A stretch of DNA of 41,670 nt from Phycisphaerales bacterium UBA7800. GTDB taxonomy: Bacteria; Planctomycetota; Phycisphaerae; Phycisphaerales; Phycisphaeraceae. The translations under genes were made by a program, and so were the position numbers. Where the stretch lies: contig DLCK01000022.1 of the NCBI GenBank assembly GCA_002480565.1, positions 1 through 41,670 on the forward strand, given 5' to 3'. The notes beneath the pieces were generated by a model that made no database searches, was not told where the DNA came from, and saw nothing but the letters and a program-made list of their open reading frames with translations. Positions 1 to 7,233 of this stretch are shown piece after piece (position 1 is the first letter of the stretch; every line of letters begins with the position of its first letter).

Positions 1-679
1 AACCCATCGCCGTGACAATAAACATTACTGCATTGCCCCGGACACTCAAAACACATCGATGCCATACAGACAAGACGATCATTGAAGATCATCTTCGGCT
101 TATCAAGGTTAGGCAGAATTTATATGAAGTCAATATTTATTTCACTTTTTTTCATATTTTTTATCCAATTTGCATCGACATTGCAGGATGTAAAATATTC
201 ATCAAAAATTATATAACACGTTTATAAAAAGCTATTAAAACATATAAAGGGGTGACATGGCCACATTTTAACCCCCCTGATTATTTACAGTTTATTTTTT
301 ATTTACACCATTTTACACTTTGCCATCCAAAGCATTGCCCAGACCACCTGCGTTTTTAAACCCACCACACCAAACACTACACAGCCCCCCCACACCTATT
401 AAGCAACAACGAGCCCAAGCCCTGTTTTACTGCTAAAAGCTTGCACAAACTCCGCTGGCGAGAAATGAGCATGAGTTGGTATTTTCGATAAATCAGCCTC
501 CATTATTGCATTGGACACAAGCTCGAATCTGACAGCTGTTCAGATGGATATCTCGCAACAGAATGAGGATTGACAACCCTAATCACCGGTGCTCCAATAA
601 CGACAAGCTTGAATTGCAAACCTTCGCCACTCTGCCAAGCCTGACCCCACAACCCATTTCACATGCAAAGGCAAGACAA
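1..679. other. A+T-rich region with no convincing gene
   Basis: The first 680 bases hold no reading frame I would call a gene. A 71-codon frame at 12-227 has no ribosome binding site and an A+T-rich, low-complexity product. Around 250-285 a G run (GGGG) is followed by a C run (CCCCCC) that could form a weak stem. A near-perfect dyad lies at 527-545 and is listed separately. The region probably carries the promoter of the GH26-like gene, but I could not place -35 and -10 boxes with confidence. Confidence 0.5.
527..545. promoter_or_regulatory. Operator-like dyad upstream of GH26-like gene
   Basis: ATCTGACAGCTGTTCAGAT is a 19-base near-palindrome. ATCTGA pairs with TCAGAT and the centre CAGCTG is itself palindromic; one extra A would make a perfect 20-mer. 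It sits about 135 bases before the chosen start of the GH26-like gene. This fits a transcription-factor site, but no factor can be named and chance is not excluded. Confidence 0.3.
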
Positions 680-1711
680 ATGAAAGTCCACATTGCATCC
701 TGCTGCATCATGCTCCTTGCGTTGACCTCTCTGACGTATGCCCAAGACAAACAGACATTGGCCAAGTTCGAGCCACCCGATGGCAATTGCTATCACGGCG
801 TTTGCTTAACCGGCTTCTGGAGCTTGGAAGAAACACAGCAAAACCTCAAAACGTGGCGAGACACTGTGACGCAAACACCGCTGTCGCTACATTCATGGTT
901 TGCACATTGCCGGGAAAATGGAAAATGGCGAACCTGGCATTGGATGGACAAAACACCCGACGGCCGCGGAGTCTGTGGCACAGGGGAAAGCTATGCCCAG
1001 ACTAGTCGCAAACTTGGAATGACACCCCTGATTGCATGGAGCTGGATGGATTGGCACGATAAGAAGAAATCCCCATCGCTCAAAGAAGTCGTCACCGGCA
1101 AGTTCGACTGGTACTTCGACGACTGGATCAAAGGCGTCAAAGCGTTCGGCGACCCCATCTTCATCCGCCTGTCCCATGAAATGGATGGCGACTGGTATCC
1201 CTATTCCGAAGGCTGGAAGGATGATCCCACACGCAACACCACCAAAGACTTCGTGGCCTACTACCGCTACATCGTGGAGCGCTTTAACAAAGCAGGTGTC
1301 ACCAACGTGGCATGGGTCTGGTGTGTCAACGGCGATCGCTCCGGTGGCAAAGACTGGATGGACTACTATCCCGGCGATGACTACGTCGACTGGTTAGGTA
1401 TCGACCCCTACAGCTCACGCAATCCCAAACAGATGATCGAACCCCTGCTGGCCATGTTCCCGGGCAAACCGGTCATGATCCCCGAAGGCGGTACCGGCCC
1501 ATCGCAAACCAAATGGAACAACCAATTCACCAGCAATGAAGCATGGGTCAACGAACTCTTTGATGTGATTGAATCCAACTCCCGCATTAAAGCATTCTGC
1601 TGGTTCGAGTTTGGAGACGAATGGAAATTGGCAAGCGACCCCAAACAATTACAGGCCTACCAAACCCGGATCAAAGCCAAACGCTTTGCAGTGACCAAAG
1701 TGGTGCAATAG
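680..1711 (+). CDS. Secreted GH26-like glycoside hydrolase (beta-mannanase type)
   Basis: Probable secreted endo-acting beta-glycanase of family GH26, a family known for mannanases and mixed-linkage glucanases. The ATG at 680 was chosen over an upstream one at 563. It follows AAAGG by 8 bases and opens a classical signal peptide (positively charged start, hydrophobic stretch about 7-18, cleavage near AQA at about 22). In the 343-residue product the acid/base glutamate is expected at E167 in RLSHEMDGDWYPY, matching the GH26 HEMNGDW-type motif. The nucleophile is expected at E269 in PVMIPEGG. VWCVNG and DYVDWLGIDPY are further GH26-like barrel strands. It is the first of three same-strand glycosidases, 187 bases ahead of the next. 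The family call is fairly sure, the substrate is not. Confidence 0.85.
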   Translation: MKVHIASCCIMLLALTSLTYAQDKQTLAKFEPPDGNCYHGVCLTGFWSLEETQQNLKTWRDTVTQTPLSLHSWFAHCRENGKWRTWHWMDKTPDGRGVCGTGESYAQTSRKLGMTPLIAWSWMDWHDKKKSPSLKEVVTGKFDWYFDDWIKGVKAFGDPIFIRLSHEMDGDWYPYSEGWKDDPTRNTTKDFVAYYRYIVERFNKAGVTNVAWVWCVNGDRSGGKDWMDYYPGDDYVDWLGIDPYSSRNPKQMIEPLLAMFPGKPVMIPEGGTGPSQTKWNNQFTSNEAWVNELFDVIESNSRIKAFCWFEFGDEWKLASDPKQLQAYQTRIKAKRFAVTKVVQ

Positions 1712-1782
1712 CCAGCAACCTATTGCTCTGCTGCGGCCGCATCGAATGCTGGATTAACATCCTGCTCTCAACTTGCAACAGG

Positions 1783-1835
1783 CCCGACCGTACAGAACAA
1801 GCAAGGTTAAAACTTGACTTGCAAGTTCGGTCAGG
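1783..1835 (+). other. Imperfect hairpin between two glycosidase genes
   Basis: GACCG at 1786-1790 can pair with CGGTC at 1828-1832. CAAG-rich and CTTG-rich segments inside extend the stem imperfectly, and ACTTGCAAGT at 1817-1826 is a perfect 10-base palindrome. No U-tract follows, so this is not a standard intrinsic terminator. It may be an operator, a processing site, or chance. Confidence 0.25.
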
Positions 1836-1898
1836 GGAGAATTCACGTTGCATTTTCACGATGACCCCACCTGCTAACCAAGATAAAAAGGACACGCT

Positions 1899-2960
1899 GT
1901 GACACAAAAAAACCCAAAACCAAAGCTTTCATTAACTTCCAAGAACCCGGCATTGCGTGGCGTGAACCTTGGGAATTGGCTGTTGTTGGAAAAATGGATG
2001 TCGCCAGACTTGTACAGCAGCCCGGACCAGAAGGACGAGTACACACTCTGTGAAGCATTAGGCGACCAAGCCCAAGGGGTCATGCGTAAGCATCGCGAGA
2101 GTTGGATTACCGAGGCTGATTTCAAGTGGCTTGCCAACTGGGGGATCAATGCCATTCGCCTGCCGTTTGGGTATTGGATTCTGGATGCCGATGGGCCGTA
2201 TGTGGCGTCCATAGACTTATTGGATCAGGCGGTGGATTGGTGCGAGCAATACGACATGAAGCTGCTTTTGGATCTGCACGGACTCCCGGGTGCTCAAGGC
2301 CCTGAAGGTCATACAGGTCGCAGTGGATATTTCACATGGCCTAAGGATCAGAGTTGTTATGACAGAAGCCTGGACATCATTGAGCAAATCGCCCAGCGGT
2401 ACGCAGGACGGGCATGTATCAATGGATTTTCGGTAGTCAACGAGCCGCATGAGAGCATTGCTGCGGATGTGTTGATCCCATTTTACGAGCAGTCCATTGA
2501 ACGGGTTCGCAAGCATATGCCTGCGGATAAGGTTGCTGCGGTGATTGCTGCTTATCCTGAAAATTTGATGAGTATGTATCACGGCTGCTTGCCGAAGATT
2601 GAAAATATCGTAACGGATGTGCATCTGTATCAGAGTTTCATCGGCTGGGAGAATCGTGATCCGTTTACTTATATCAGTGCAGCAAGTCGTCGCGGCGAGC
2701 AGTTAAGCAAATGGGCGAAACAAGGCCCCTTTGTTGTTGGCGAATGGTCACTGTCGTGGCCCAAGGAATTGTCTGACGTGTTGGATACCTGGCCCAAAGC
2801 ACAATACGACCAATTGATGCGAGCCTACGCCAATACGCAGTTGGCAGCCTTTGAACAGGCCGACGCCTGGTACTTCTGGAGCTACAAAGTCATCAATCGC
2901 CCACATTGGTCATTCCGCGATGCCGTGGAATGCGGCTGGTTCCCAGCGAGCGTCGATTGA
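1899..2960 (+). CDS. GH5-like beta-glucanase without signal peptide
   Basis: Glycoside hydrolase of family GH5, closest in pattern to the exo-beta-1,3-glucanase group. The GTG start at 1899 follows AAAAGGA by about 6 bases. The 353-residue product opens with LRGVNLGNWLLLEKWM, typical of the GH5 barrel entrance, followed by INAIRLPFGYW and LLLDLHGLPGAQ. The acid/base glutamate is expected at E182 (VVNEPHE) and the nucleophile at E282 (VVGEWSLSW). There is no signal peptide or membrane segment, so the enzyme probably acts in the cytoplasm on imported oligosaccharides, or leaves the cell by another route. It lies between two secreted glycosidases on the same strand, which suggests a division of labour: outside cleavage, then inside trimming. 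Family assignment is strong; substrate is inferred. Confidence 0.85.
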   Translation: MTQKNPKPKLSLTSKNPALRGVNLGNWLLLEKWMSPDLYSSPDQKDEYTLCEALGDQAQGVMRKHRESWITEADFKWLANWGINAIRLPFGYWILDADGPYVASIDLLDQAVDWCEQYDMKLLLDLHGLPGAQGPEGHTGRSGYFTWPKDQSCYDRSLDIIEQIAQRYAGRACINGFSVVNEPHESIAADVLIPFYEQSIERVRKHMPADKVAAVIAAYPENLMSMYHGCLPKIENIVTDVHLYQSFIGWENRDPFTYISAASRRGEQLSKWAKQGPFVVGEWSLSWPKELSDVLDTWPKAQYDQLMRAYANTQLAAFEQADAWYFWSYKVINRPHWSFRDAVECGWFPASVD

Positions 2961-3089
2961 CTCCTGACATAGCTGAATTTCACCGCAAAGCCGATTTCAA
3001 TCTGGCCTGCTGTATCATATGAAAATGTAACTACAAATTATTTTATTCAACAAATATTTTTAATATATATACTTACATCTTAATTTCAA

Positions 3090-3122
3090 TGTAACAATTT
3101 TATGTTACATTGACTTGTTACA
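3090..3122 (+). promoter_or_regulatory. Three TGTWACA boxes at exact 13-base steps
   Basis: TGTAACA at 3090-3096, TGTTACA at 3103-3109 and TGTTACA at 3116-3122 start exactly 13 bases apart. The first two form the inverted repeat TGTAACAattttaTGTTACA. The third box lies in the spacer between the -35 and -10 elements of the promoter at 3110-3137. A partial copy (TGTAAC) is at 3026. The arrangement suggests an operator for a dimeric regulator controlling the downstream glycosidase. No regulator in the window can be matched to it by sequence alone. Confidence 0.55.
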
Positions 3123-3137
3123 TTTTTCTCCTACACT
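3110..3137 (+). promoter_or_regulatory. Sigma70-type promoter of the two-domain glycosidase gene
   Basis: TTGACT at 3110-3115 (5 of 6 matches to TTGACA), a 16-base spacer, then TACACT at 3132-3137 (4 of 6 matches to TATAAT). Transcription would begin near 3144, which places the hairpin at 3146-3186 at the very 5' end of the transcript. The promoter overlaps the TGTWACA boxes, so a factor bound there would be expected to block polymerase. Confidence 0.6.
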
Positions 3138-3145
3138 TCTCATAA

Positions 3146-3186
3146 CCCCGCTTTCGATCTGTCACACCTGACAATCGCAAGAGGGG
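3146..3186 (+). promoter_or_regulatory. Long 5'UTR hairpin
   Basis: CCCC at 3146-3149 pairs with GGGG at 3183-3186, CTT with AAG, CGAT with ATCG, and the apex TGTCA-cacc-TGACA is a perfect 5-bp stem with a 4-base loop. Two internal mismatches and one bulged C interrupt about 16 paired bases. It would start within a few bases of the predicted transcript start and end about 22 bases before the ribosome binding site (AGGAG from 3209). A role as 5' stabiliser, attenuator or protein-binding leader is inference. Confidence 0.5.
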
Positions 3187-3219
3187 CTTTATGAAATCCA
3201 TCATTACCAGGAGAGTTCC

Positions 3220-5040
3220 ATGTCCACATTGATTCAAGCACCAGCGAGCATGTTTCGTGCGATTCTGTTTCAACGCAGCCAACAAGCAATCCAAGCAATC
3301 TGCCTGACGGTCGTCACTTTGAGTTTGATGCTCAGCGTGCCCCGTCATGCTCAGGCTCAACCCGAAGGCTACGCCATTGGCATCAATGACCATGTGCTCT
3401 ACCGCAATAACGCGGAGTTGGACACCACCCTGAGTGTGTACGATGACAGCAGCACCAAGTTCGTCCGGATCAATATCGACTGGCGAACGATGGAACCGGC
3501 CAAGAACACATACAACACCCAGAAGACCGCTGCACTGGATTACTATTTTCAAAAGTGTGCGGATCGCGGCATCCGGGTTTTAGTCTCCATTGCCTACGCG
3601 CCGGCATGGGCCAATGGTGGTCATGAACAAATGGGTTGGCCGCCAATCAATCCAGTGGACTACGCGGACTTCTGCCAATGGTTTGTGGAACATTTTGCAC
3701 ACTACCAAAGCGCATTGGGCCAACGAACCCTTGAGGCGATTGAAATCTGGAACGAGCCGGACTTGTGCGACATGTTCTTCCGAGGCTATGACCGTTATGC
3801 TCCTGAAGCTGCCACAAAATATGCCCAGATGGTCAAGGTCGCAGGAGGCCGGATCCAAACTGTCCGCAATGCATTAGGTGCCAACGATATCCTGATTCTC
3901 GCGCCAGTCATTTCCGATACACACAATGTCTCATGGAAAACCACCGGCAGTTGGATCGACGCGTTCTATGCAGTGCAAAACGTCACGGACTATTACGATG
4001 TGTTTAGCTGGCATAGCTATTGGATGAATGCAGGCTCCACAGGTTGGTTGCCTCCCGAACTGCCCCCCTGCTTCTCGACCACCAATCAACAACGCAGCAT
4101 CATGGGCAAACTCACGTCACCACTGACCAGTGAAATCTGGCATCGACTCGTTGCCAACGGCGATCACCTTAAGCCTAACTGGTGCACGGAAATCGGTGGC
4201 AGCGCCAAGTCCGCGACCCCCGATCATGCTAACCGTTATCTCTCCTTTGCTGAACAGCAAACACACCTGACCGATATCATCAACGTCCTTCACAACGAAT
4301 CGATCACCAACCTTCAACGCGTTTACTGGTACGAAATTTTCGACGAACCGCACCTTGGCAGTTCTTCCGAATCGACCTATGGCATGATTGCCCTGAACAA
4401 CTCCAACCCCATCACCTACACCGGCACCATCCCGGTGAACACGGCCGACCGAACCCCCAAGCCCGTCTACAGCACCTATGTCAATGCAGACAAAGGCACC
4501 GGCACCACGACCTCCGCATTCTTTGATGACTTTAACGATGGCTACGCAGACGGCTGGACCGCCATGCCAGGCACATGGCAACTGGTCAATAACGCACTGG
4601 TCAACCCGCACAATGCCAACACCGCAACCTGCACACTCGACTTCCCCTACTGGACCAATAGCGACACGTCTCTTGCCATCCGCTTTACGGACCCTTGGAA
4701 AAAAGCAGGCGTCATCGCACGATACGATGGCAGTCAAGGCTACTACCTGAGGCTTGCAGGCAACAGCATCGTCAAGTCACACAAGCTTGAACTACTCGTT
4801 AATCAAAGTGTCGTCGTCAGCTCAGGACTCAACGACGTGTACGACCTGAGCAACTTCCAGACCCTGCGCATCAGTGTCATTGATGAAGTCAACGGCACGC
4901 GAATCAAAGGTTTTATCAATGGCAACGAACACATCAATTACCTGGACACCAGCATGTACTATGCAAGCGGCCAACTGGCTCTACGTGCTGAACCCTGGAC
5001 AGGGACAGTGACCGTTGATGATGTAACGGTGACGGAATAA
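3220..5040 (+). CDS. Secreted clan GH-A glycosidase (GH39/GH5-like) with C-terminal jelly-roll domain
   Basis: Secreted 606-residue enzyme. The ATG at 3220 follows AGGAGAG (3209-3215). A long signal peptide spans about residues 1-46, with a hydrophobic core around 26-40 and a cleavage site near AQA. Residues about 48-425 form a (beta/alpha)8 barrel: FVRINIDWRTMEP, VLVSIAYAPAWA, the acid/base glutamate at E179 in IEIWNEPD, VFSWHSYW, and the nucleophile candidate E324 in WCTEIGG. Residues about 433-606 resemble a concanavalin/laminin-G type jelly roll (FFDDFNDGYADGWTAMPGTW near its start), probably for glycan binding. The barrel fits GH39 or related clan-A families; the exact family and substrate are uncertain. 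The gene has its own promoter, operator repeats and leader hairpin, so it is likely regulated separately from the two glycosidases before it. Confidence 0.8.
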   Translation: MSTLIQAPASMFRAILFQRSQQAIQAICLTVVTLSLMLSVPRHAQAQPEGYAIGINDHVLYRNNAELDTTLSVYDDSSTKFVRINIDWRTMEPAKNTYNTQKTAALDYYFQKCADRGIRVLVSIAYAPAWANGGHEQMGWPPINPVDYADFCQWFVEHFAHYQSALGQRTLEAIEIWNEPDLCDMFFRGYDRYAPEAATKYAQMVKVAGGRIQTVRNALGANDILILAPVISDTHNVSWKTTGSWIDAFYAVQNVTDYYDVFSWHSYWMNAGSTGWLPPELPPCFSTTNQQRSIMGKLTSPLTSEIWHRLVANGDHLKPNWCTEIGGSAKSATPDHANRYLSFAEQQTHLTDIINVLHNESITNLQRVYWYEIFDEPHLGSSSESTYGMIALNNSNPITYTGTIPVNTADRTPKPVYSTYVNADKGTGTTTSAFFDDFNDGYADGWTAMPGTWQLVNNALVNPHNANTATCTLDFPYWTNSDTSLAIRFTDPWKKAGVIARYDGSQGYYLRLAGNSIVKSHKLELLVNQSVVVSSGLNDVYDLSNFQTLRISVIDEVNGTRIKGFINGNEHINYLDTSMYYASGQLALRAEPWTGTVTVDDVTVTE

Positions 5041-5078
5041 ACAGGCAATAATGATCTTGGCGGGCTTGGCCGAATCTA

Positions 5079-5663
5079 TCACTCCGTAGCTTTGAGCACA
5101 TCAATCACCCATTGGGGTGTATCCTGAATATAGGTTTTGAGATGCTTTTTGCTACGGAAAAAGAATAAGGCCATCCCGCCTTGAAAGAGGATGGTGCCAA
5201 CGATCAATGACCAGTAGACCATCTGGACAATGATCTGTTCCAACTCGGCGATTTGTTCGCCCAGCTCGCTGATGGAGGCCAGCTCTGCAAGATGGGGATT
5301 GTTACCTTGTGAGTTAAGGATCAATTGAGAAATCGCATAGACAATGATCAAACTGCCAAAGACAAGTTGGTTGCATGCGAGGATCGTCATACCTTTGGGG
5401 TCCAGAGATTTGACGACCGCCCTGCCGTGGAATTCGGTATAGGCAATGATGATTAACGCTGCGGCTGCAAAGACGGAGATAAACGTCGGATCGATCAACG
5501 CGATGATGACACTCAATGATGCAAAGATGCCTTCACTCCAACCATTGAATCGCGCAGTCCCCACGACGCGATTAATGCGTTTACGACGCAACTGCGCATC
5601 GCGAATCTGCTGTTTAGCGGACTCATCGAGATTTAACTGCGTTTTTTCATTTTCAGATGTCAT
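5079..5663 (-). CDS. Small multi-pass membrane protein of unknown function
   Basis: 194 residues. Residues 1-40 are charged and cytoplasmic-looking. Hydrophobic stretches follow at about 46-58, 60-76, 92-116 and 146-170, giving three or four membrane spans. A short acidic segment (about 124-145, ELGEQIAELEQ) may form a coiled coil between the last two spans. I recognise no family motif. It begins 16 bases after the sulfatase gene on the same strand and shares its unusual leader (GTGAGTGTCGT before ATG, against GTGAGTGTGGT), so the two are probably co-transcribed. Nothing in the sequence supports a transport or enzymatic role. Confidence 0.65.
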   Translation of the reverse strand: MTSENEKTQLNLDESAKQQIRDAQLRRKRINRVVGTARFNGWSEGIFASLSVIIALIDPTFISVFAAAALIIIAYTEFHGRAVVKSLDPKGMTILACNQLVFGSLIIVYAISQLILNSQGNNPHLAELASISELGEQIAELEQIIVQMVYWSLIVGTILFQGGMALFFFRSKKHLKTYIQDTPQWVIDVLKATE

Positions 5664-5679
5664 ACGACACTCACATCAG

Positions 5680-7071
5680 TCATTGCACATACCCCGCGTT
5701 GACATAGTTACTGTCTGCATCTGGCCCATGCCCCAAAGATGCAAGACGTTTGCGGAAGCTGGCAAGTTGCTGAGTATACTTTGGATCATCAATGAAGTTC
5801 GTTAATTCGTTGGGATCGCGTGACAAATCAAAGAGGACCTCGGGCATGTCCGGGCCGTAGTATTGGTATTTCAAATCGTCCTGTTTGATCATCACGTTGT
5901 TCTGTGTGAACTGCGAGATGGTCTCGTTATTCCAGTTACTGCTATCACCATTGAGCAGTGGCACGAGTGACCGACTGTCCAAACCATCGGGCACGTCCAA
6001 TCCTGCCAGATCGCAAAGCGTCGCAAACAGATCACAGAGATTGACGTTCTGATCCACCACCTTGCCACCCTGCCCGGGGGCAAAGCCCTTGGGCCAACGG
6101 ATGATCATCGGCACGCGTGCGGAGGCTTCAAAGAATTTCTGCTTCTCCCAGATGCCATGCTCGCCGAGCATTTCGCCGTGGTCTGACACGTAGACAATAA
6201 TCCAGTCATCCAAATCCTGCCCGACGTATTGGAGCTTTTGAATCACCTGGGCGAAGTGTTCGTCAAGTGTTTGAATCATGCCATAGTAAGCAGCCGTCGC
6301 ACGACGCATCTCACGTTCATTAACATCTTCGCCAACACGGACCTGACGTTGACTGAGAAATGGGTGTTCGAACACCTGTTGATTGAGAAAGGGCTTGACG
6401 CGATTAAGGTAGTAGCCGAATTTATCCGCGCTGGTTTGATAGGGATAATGCGGCGCAACGAGGCTGACTTTCAGCAGCAGTGGTTGATGCAATTGTTCAC
6501 GGTCATAGGCAGGTGAATTGAAATACTCCTCAATAAACTCGCATGCCGTTTCGGTGGCTTGTTGATCTTTGACATGGATGGAGGACCGACCAATCCCTGC
6601 GCGTTTTACTTCTTTAACATCATTCCATTTCACGTCCGAGAGTGGTCGCTCATAGCGTTTGAACTCTGCTTCAATTTTGCCATCAATGAATGGCGGCGTG
6701 GTATGGATATCGCCGATGCCAGCCGGACGTTGCGTCCAGCCTTGCATGATGTCGCTGCCGAAGTGATGAAGTTTACCGCAGGCAACGGTCTGGTAAGCGT
6801 ACTGGCTAAAGCGTCGTGCGAAAGTCATGTGACCTACTGCAAGATCAATCCAACCTTCACAGTTGCAGGTCTTGGGCAGTTGGCCGGACATCATGCACTG
6901 CCTGCCTGGGACGCAGATCGGAGACGGCGTGTAGGCATTGGAAAATGTCACGCCGGTGTTTGCCAGCCAGTCGAGTGTCGGGGTTTTGACGATGTCATTA
7001 CCAGCATAGCCAGTCACGTCAGGTCGATGTTCATCACTCATTAAAAACAGGATATTAGGCCGTTTGGACAT
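5680..7071 (-). CDS. Type I sulfatase (choline-sulfatase-like), no signal peptide
   Basis: Arylsulfatase-family enzyme (463 residues from the chosen ATG at 7071) that hydrolyses sulfate esters. The maturation motif CVPGR at residues 53-57 (C-x-P-x-R) marks the cysteine converted to formylglycine. RPNILFLMSDEHRPD at the N-terminus gives metal ligands. VYVSDHGEMLGEHGIWEKQ and FFEASARVPMIIRWP are typical of the choline-sulfatase/N-sulfoglucosamine branch. A start at 7122 is possible, but 7071 begins directly at the conserved core and follows GTGAG by a usual distance. No signal peptide is seen, so it may act on imported sulfated sugars or small sulfate esters. No formylglycine-generating enzyme or anSME is in the window. 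Likely operon partner of the downstream membrane protein. Confidence 0.85.
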   Translation of the reverse strand: MSKRPNILFLMSDEHRPDVTGYAGNDIVKTPTLDWLANTGVTFSNAYTPSPICVPGRQCMMSGQLPKTCNCEGWIDLAVGHMTFARRFSQYAYQTVACGKLHHFGSDIMQGWTQRPAGIGDIHTTPPFIDGKIEAEFKRYERPLSDVKWNDVKEVKRAGIGRSSIHVKDQQATETACEFIEEYFNSPAYDREQLHQPLLLKVSLVAPHYPYQTSADKFGYYLNRVKPFLNQQVFEHPFLSQRQVRVGEDVNEREMRRATAAYYGMIQTLDEHFAQVIQKLQYVGQDLDDWIIVYVSDHGEMLGEHGIWEKQKFFEASARVPMIIRWPKGFAPGQGGKVVDQNVNLCDLFATLCDLAGLDVPDGLDSRSLVPLLNGDSSNWNNETISQFTQNNVMIKQDDLKYQYYGPDMPEVLFDLSRDPNELTNFIDDPKYTQQLASFRKRLASLGHGPDADSNYVNAGYVQ

Positions 7072-7233
7072 ACCACACTCACTTGAAAAGATCGAAAAGT
7101 TAATACTTGAGGATAGAAACATTCCGCGGTTTTTCGACCCGATTGTTCGTGATTCTCTGATTTAATTTTTCGAGTTTGTATCAAACGGTAAAATCTACTG
7201 CAGCGAGTCGTTCCAAGCCGACGGAGCATTTCG

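Noticed and set aside
12..227. 71-codon open frame at the left edge
   Set aside because: No ribosome binding site, A+T-rich composition and no recognisable motif; most likely a chance frame.
4117..4737. Long open frame (206 codons) on the minus strand inside the two-domain glycosidase gene
   Set aside because: It is antisense to a gene with clear domains and catalytic motifs, and its product has no motif; a codon-usage shadow. The same holds for the 218-codon frame at 29537-30193.
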